Assembly: GCF_010015445.1 (NCBI RefSeq) | Contig: NC_053133.1 | Coordinates: forward strand, 1,983,766 to 2,047,765 | Direction of reading: 5' to 3' | Length of the DNA: 64,000 bases | DNA from: Perca fluviatilis | Lineage: Eukaryota; Chordata; Actinopteri; Perciformes; Percidae | In this document: positions 60,568-64,000 of the stretch, piece by piece | Numbering within the stretch: position 1 is the first letter of the stretch | Layout of the letters: every line of letters starts with the position of its first letter | The notes under the pieces: generated by a model | Databases searched by the model: none | The model's input: the letters and a program-made list of their open reading frames with translations, nothing else | What the model was told of the DNA's origin: nothing | Program-made: the position numbers and the translations under genes

Positions 60568-60659
60568 TTTTCGCGTTTGGCAATGATATTCAATACAGGA
60601 AACATGACGATGCACAACATTTTTATTTATTCTTCAGGTTTTCGTATCTCTTTTAAAGT

Positions 60660-61162
60660 TAATGGCCACAAGTGAACGACGCATTTCTGCCATAGACCGA
60701 GTTATTTCGGCTTGTTGTTCCAGCCCCTCTGCTGTCAGGAGACAGGGTCGGGGTGGTGGTCCAGCACGGGGGGCGGAGGACACACGCTCTCCCTCAGCTG
60801 TTGCCTGGCTGACTCATGAAAAAACACGAGTAAAATAAAAGACACTGCTGTGTTTATTTAAATATAGATACACCAAGTAGGCCTAAGAGATTGCAATATA
60901 AGCCTGTATATTACTAGGACTATAGAATACATGTGTCAAGGGTGTATAAATTAAATAAACTTCAGCAGGAGTCCCATTTACTACGGCAACACTGTTGACT
61001 GCATCAGTGATCTCTTTCCATTCTGCATTCTTTCTACAGCCTTTAATATCAGTTTTCAGGCTTTCAAAAAGTACACACATTAGTGCAAATGAACCTGAGA
61101 TATCAGGGTTTCAATCTCCACCTCTGAAAAGTTCCGCTTCTCAGCCGGATTACGTCTCGCCA
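60660..61162 (-). pseudogene. Harbinger Myb/SANT-like DNA-binding protein remnant
   Basis: Minus-strand ATG at 61162 gives MARRNPAEKRNFSEVEIETL, then a stop. A shifted frame continues ESLKTDIKGCRKNAEWKEIT then DAVNSVAVVNGTPAEV, the Myb/SANT-like helices found in the second protein of Harbinger elements. Further downstream, a frame with LEQQAEITRSMAEMRRSLVA, ending near 60660, looks like the C-terminal coiled part. Frameshifts and stops make it non-functional. In active elements this protein carries the transposase to the nucleus and to the element ends. Confidence 0.82.
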
Positions 61163-61443
61163 TGTCGTAAATTGGAGGGGCAAGGCCTCAAAACCGAGAA
61201 TATATTGGGGCGTGATATTTAAATGACGATCGTTTCCAACAACTGCATTTATCAATGTACGACCATTCTTACGCTCTGATTGGTGTGAGACGAACGTTTC
61301 ATGAATCACACGTGAAGGCTGTCGTAAGATGATTTCTGCGCTCATATCTGCGCTGGTTTCTACGTTAGGTTGATAAATGAGGGCCAGTGTGTTTTAAAAC
61401 TTTCTTATGGCAGCGATAGAGGCAGTGAGGTTTACTGTTTACT

Positions 61444-61640
61444 GTAGGGGACTTTCACACCGCCTCAAAACCGACCGCCAAGTCTGAGCGCGGGATACAT
61501 GACTGGACATCGGGGTGCGATTCTCCACAGGCCACTGCGTTTTTTCAGCTCCCACATGCGGCCCCCACCACCGCAGCCTAAACACAATACCCCCATTCAA
61601 AATGAATGGAAAGACCTGTGTTTTTGACGGACCATCTGAG
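61444..61640. mobile_element. Dispersed repeat fragment
   Basis: GGACTTTCACACCGCCTCAA resembles the start of a fish hAT-like repeat with CTTTCACACC termini, as at 56114. No right end. Confidence 0.35.
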
Positions 61641-61644
61641 GACC

Positions 61645-62945
61645 GTCACAGACTAATGGTAATGGGCAATGTTTCCAACTGGGAGCATGTATAATGAAAA
61701 CAAAATTGGGCTGAGAATGAAGTACTTAGCCACCTTTCCCTTTCTTGCTGTATCATCAACAAGAGAGTGGCTATGATATAAGTATATGTCCTGCAGGTGA
61801 TCCTGCCTGTGTATAAAGGGGAGCTGTGGTCCTGTATGTGGGCCAGCAGAGATCATAGGTCAGTCTGCCAGCGTGAAAATGGCACTGATAATGGTGACTC
61901 CAATTTCAGAGCAGCAACTTGACCCTCTTGTCTATGCCCGAGAAGTCAGGCTACTTTAAAGACCATCTCATCTCGCAGCCTACGCTCCTCACTGAGTGAC
62001 AGGTTTAGAAGGGTGTGCATGCGCCATGTGTGTCAGCATTAGCCGAGTGAGCGATCTCTGTGTCATCATCCTTCACCACCGTAAGCGAGCTGGTACCGCT
62101 GACTTGGTGCTCGGCTGACGAAGGCTTCGGTTGGCACCTGTCAGTCAGTGGGCCGCCGTGTGACCCCCTCCATTAGCCTGGCTGACAGCGCTGGACCCGG
62201 GGCATCACTCACTCACTCATTCCCTCCCTCGCTTCATCAGCTTTGCGCCACCCTGCCAGCACTTGCTCAGGGCCTTTTAGCAGCACATAAATGCAAACAC
62301 ACACACACAAACACACATCCTTGCTGAGAGCCATTCACCTTGGACTCTGCCACAAAGGAGTGACCTGGAGTTGTGGCTAGGGCAAGGCATCACCATGACA
62401 ACTTAGGCCGACTCTGACATCTGCTCCCTCTAATCACTCCGTCCTTCTCTTTGTCTGTCTCTCCTCCCTTTCTTCAGTCCTCCCCTCCTTTTCTTCCAGG
62501 ACATCTTTGTACTCCATAACTCCTTCCATCTCCTCCTTCACCACCCCCCCCCCACCACATCTCTCGTCCTCTGAGGTGCATAGTTAATTCATGTAGCGCA
62601 TGGCTTTGGGACTGGTAGCTAGTATCCAGTGATTTCACTGATGCAACTTGGCGGGGATTCAAGGTTGAACAGGGCACACATTTATCTGAGACCTTCTGGG
62701 TGCTCAAAGCTTGCCAAAGATCTCACTGTTCCTTGTCAACCCCCATCAGCCCTCACCACTCCCTCCTTCTCTCTACTTGTTCACAAAGGCATTTTTTTTT
62801 CTTTCATGTTGTGGCTTATAAAGGACTAAAGATTAAAAAATCCTTGATCTTTGGTTTAAAATAAAGTCGGTGCCTCAATAAACCCTAGGTAAAAAACAAT
62901 GTTTCTAAACAGTAGCAAAACCTTGCCCCTGTTTTACCTGATCCC
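61645..62945. other. No recognised feature
   Basis: Ordinary sequence including a C-run at 62544-62553 and short CA runs near 62300. No exon supported. Confidence 0.45.
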
Positions 62946-62949
62946 TCTT

Positions 62950-63600
62950 AAGGTCCAGACACACCAGGCCAATAATTGTCCGTTGGATAGTCTGGCGAGG
63001 TCAGTGACTTGAGTCTGTTCGGTGTGTTCCGTGCCGTTGTCCGTCCGAGGGGCCGTCGGCCTTCATTTTGGCCGATTTGACATGTATAATCGGCGGGGCG
63101 GGCACTGCCGTCAGTCGGACTCAAATGACCCATCTGATTGGTGGAGTGCTAACATGGAAACGGGGAGCGGGATGAGTGTGACTCAGCAACTGCACAGCCT
63201 ATTTCTCTCTTCAAATGATTTCAGAAACACGAAAACAGACTGTCATGGTGGCTCTTCAAGTACTAATATTAGCTACTAGTTACGATCTCATATTGTACTA
63301 AAATAGTTCTTGGTGAACTATTTTAGTACAATATGAGATCGTATTCTGAACGAGCCGCCATGACAGTCTGGCTTTGAATTTCCGGAGAAACCAGACTCAC
63401 GTGACGCGTTCGTCCAATGAGCTGCCGGTTTTCATTTTTGGGCGACAATACAGATTAGCGCCGCCCGCTGTTATGGAGACGTATTACGTCTCGTCGCTTT
63501 GGTGTGTTCCGAGTCACTTTTTTGACCAACTCGAGGAGACTGATCAGTCCAACCGCCTTTTCTTCAGCGCAGGCCGTCTGGTCGGTGTGTCTGGGCCTTT
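62950..63600. mobile_element. Non-autonomous DNA element with internal hairpin
   Basis: AAGGTCCAGACACACC at the left and GGTGTGTCTGGGCCTT at the right are inverted with one mismatch. GC-rich motifs such as CCGTCGG recur near the ends. The centre (63236-63370) is a strong nested hairpin. No transposase frame recognised; the plus-strand frame at 63374-63739 runs through the right end into flank and is not supported. Confidence 0.75.
63236..63370. repeat. Nested inverted repeat inside the element
   Basis: Outer arms CAGACTGTCATGGTGGCTC (63236-63254) and their near-complement (63352-63370) match 18 of 19. Inner arms of 27 bp (63282-63308, starting ACGATCTCATATTG; 63316-63342) are perfect around a 7-base loop. 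The sequence between outer and inner arms does not pair well. Confidence 0.92.
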
Positions 63601-63604
63601 ACAT

Positions 63605-64000
63605 CTAGTTACTTGCTGGGGGCCCCAGAGGTCATTTCAGATCAATATTCACCTTCTCAAAATTCACGGCACCACTGAGCAGATCCCACCTCTCTCAGTG
63701 GATCGAAAATCTTTGGTCAGTAAACACCTCTGCTATTGATGTGGGGTCTCAACATGCTGAGGTTCCCTGTGTGGCTGTATGACTCAGATGGCCATTTTTG
63801 TGTCAGTGCACTTTAACACTCCAGAGCAGTGTAGCAATCCTGAGAAACGTGAAAGGAAAGAATCACTAAAAAAAAGAATACGTAGCAAATAGATTAGGTG
63901 ATCATGTCAATCTCTAGCCTTTTCTCATTTGCAAGTCCGTTTTTTATTCCAGTGGAGATGATTACCTCTGTGACCTGTACTCCAGAATACAGGGAAAGGA
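63605..64000. other. No recognised feature
   Basis: End of the window, without supported exon or repeat. Confidence 0.45.

Larger units (their letters stand above)
60010..61385. mobile_element. PIF/Harbinger-derived element with two gene remnants
   Basis: GGCCCTCATTTAT at the left and ATAAATGAGGGCC at the right are perfect 13-bp inverted repeats. Subterminal strings GTACGAC/GCGTACG and CGTAGG recur. Inside are a plus-strand transposase remnant and a minus-strand Myb-like remnant, converging. The two-gene plan is characteristic of PIF/Harbinger. The expected 3-bp target duplication is not clear. Confidence 0.88.

Noticed and set aside
63374..63739. 121-codon plus-strand frame
   Set aside because: Begins inside a non-autonomous transposon and runs through its right end into flank, so a real protein is unlikely.

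Overview
This is vertebrate, almost certainly teleost (percomorph-like), nuclear DNA. It is intron-rich and gene-poor, with more than two dozen (CA)n/(TG)n microsatellites, tRNA-derived SINE heads, L2/CR1- and L1-type LINE debris, and many short DNA transposons with intact target-site duplications. Fish type is inferred from repeat families I recognise by eye, not from a search. No prokaryotic-style operon, CRISPR array, rRNA or functional tRNA was found.

The one clear conserved gene is on the minus strand at 25417-29176: four internal exons of an ether-a-go-go-related (ERG/Kv11) voltage-gated K+ channel, best read as kcnh6. In gene order they are 29176-29021 (end of the PAS domain), 27536-27323 and 26652-26315 (cytoplasmic linker), and 25628-25417 (linker up to just before S1). 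All boundaries carry AG/GT sites and the reading frame is continuous across all four. I could not find the exons for the start of the PAS domain (expected above 29176) or the S1-S6, pore and cyclic-nucleotide-binding region (expected below 25417). Most of the window may therefore be intron of this gene, or intron plus flank.

Layout. 1-3.7 kb: a small transposon with a 49-bp minisatellite, a decayed multi-exon SAMD3-like gene (plus strand), and a second tandem-bearing element. 4.6-11 kb: several MITEs, SINE pieces, microsatellites. 12-16 kb: an L2-like LINE (minus), an L1-like LINE (plus) interrupted by another repeat, and a zinc-finger/hAT-like fragment. 16-25 kb: MITEs, perfect palindromes and TTAA-flanked elements. 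25.4-29.2 kb: kcnh6 exons, one intron largely made of a 587-bp hAT-type MITE. 29-47 kb: microsatellites, a 43-bp-arm perfect hairpin, two LINE pieces and MITE copies. 47.6-51.6 kb: a block of transposons. 52-58 kb: microsatellites and fragments. 58-61.4 kb: a TTAA element with a nested hAT carrying a transposase remnant, then a PIF/Harbinger derivative retaining pieces of both its transposase and its Myb-like protein. 62.9-63.6 kb: a palindromic element.

No new cellular system is evident. The best leads are structural: a MITE whose target duplication overlaps the likely branch point of a kcnh6 intron, two copies of one long-inverted-repeat element with cores in opposite orientation, transposons carrying tandem arrays, and very long perfect hairpins.
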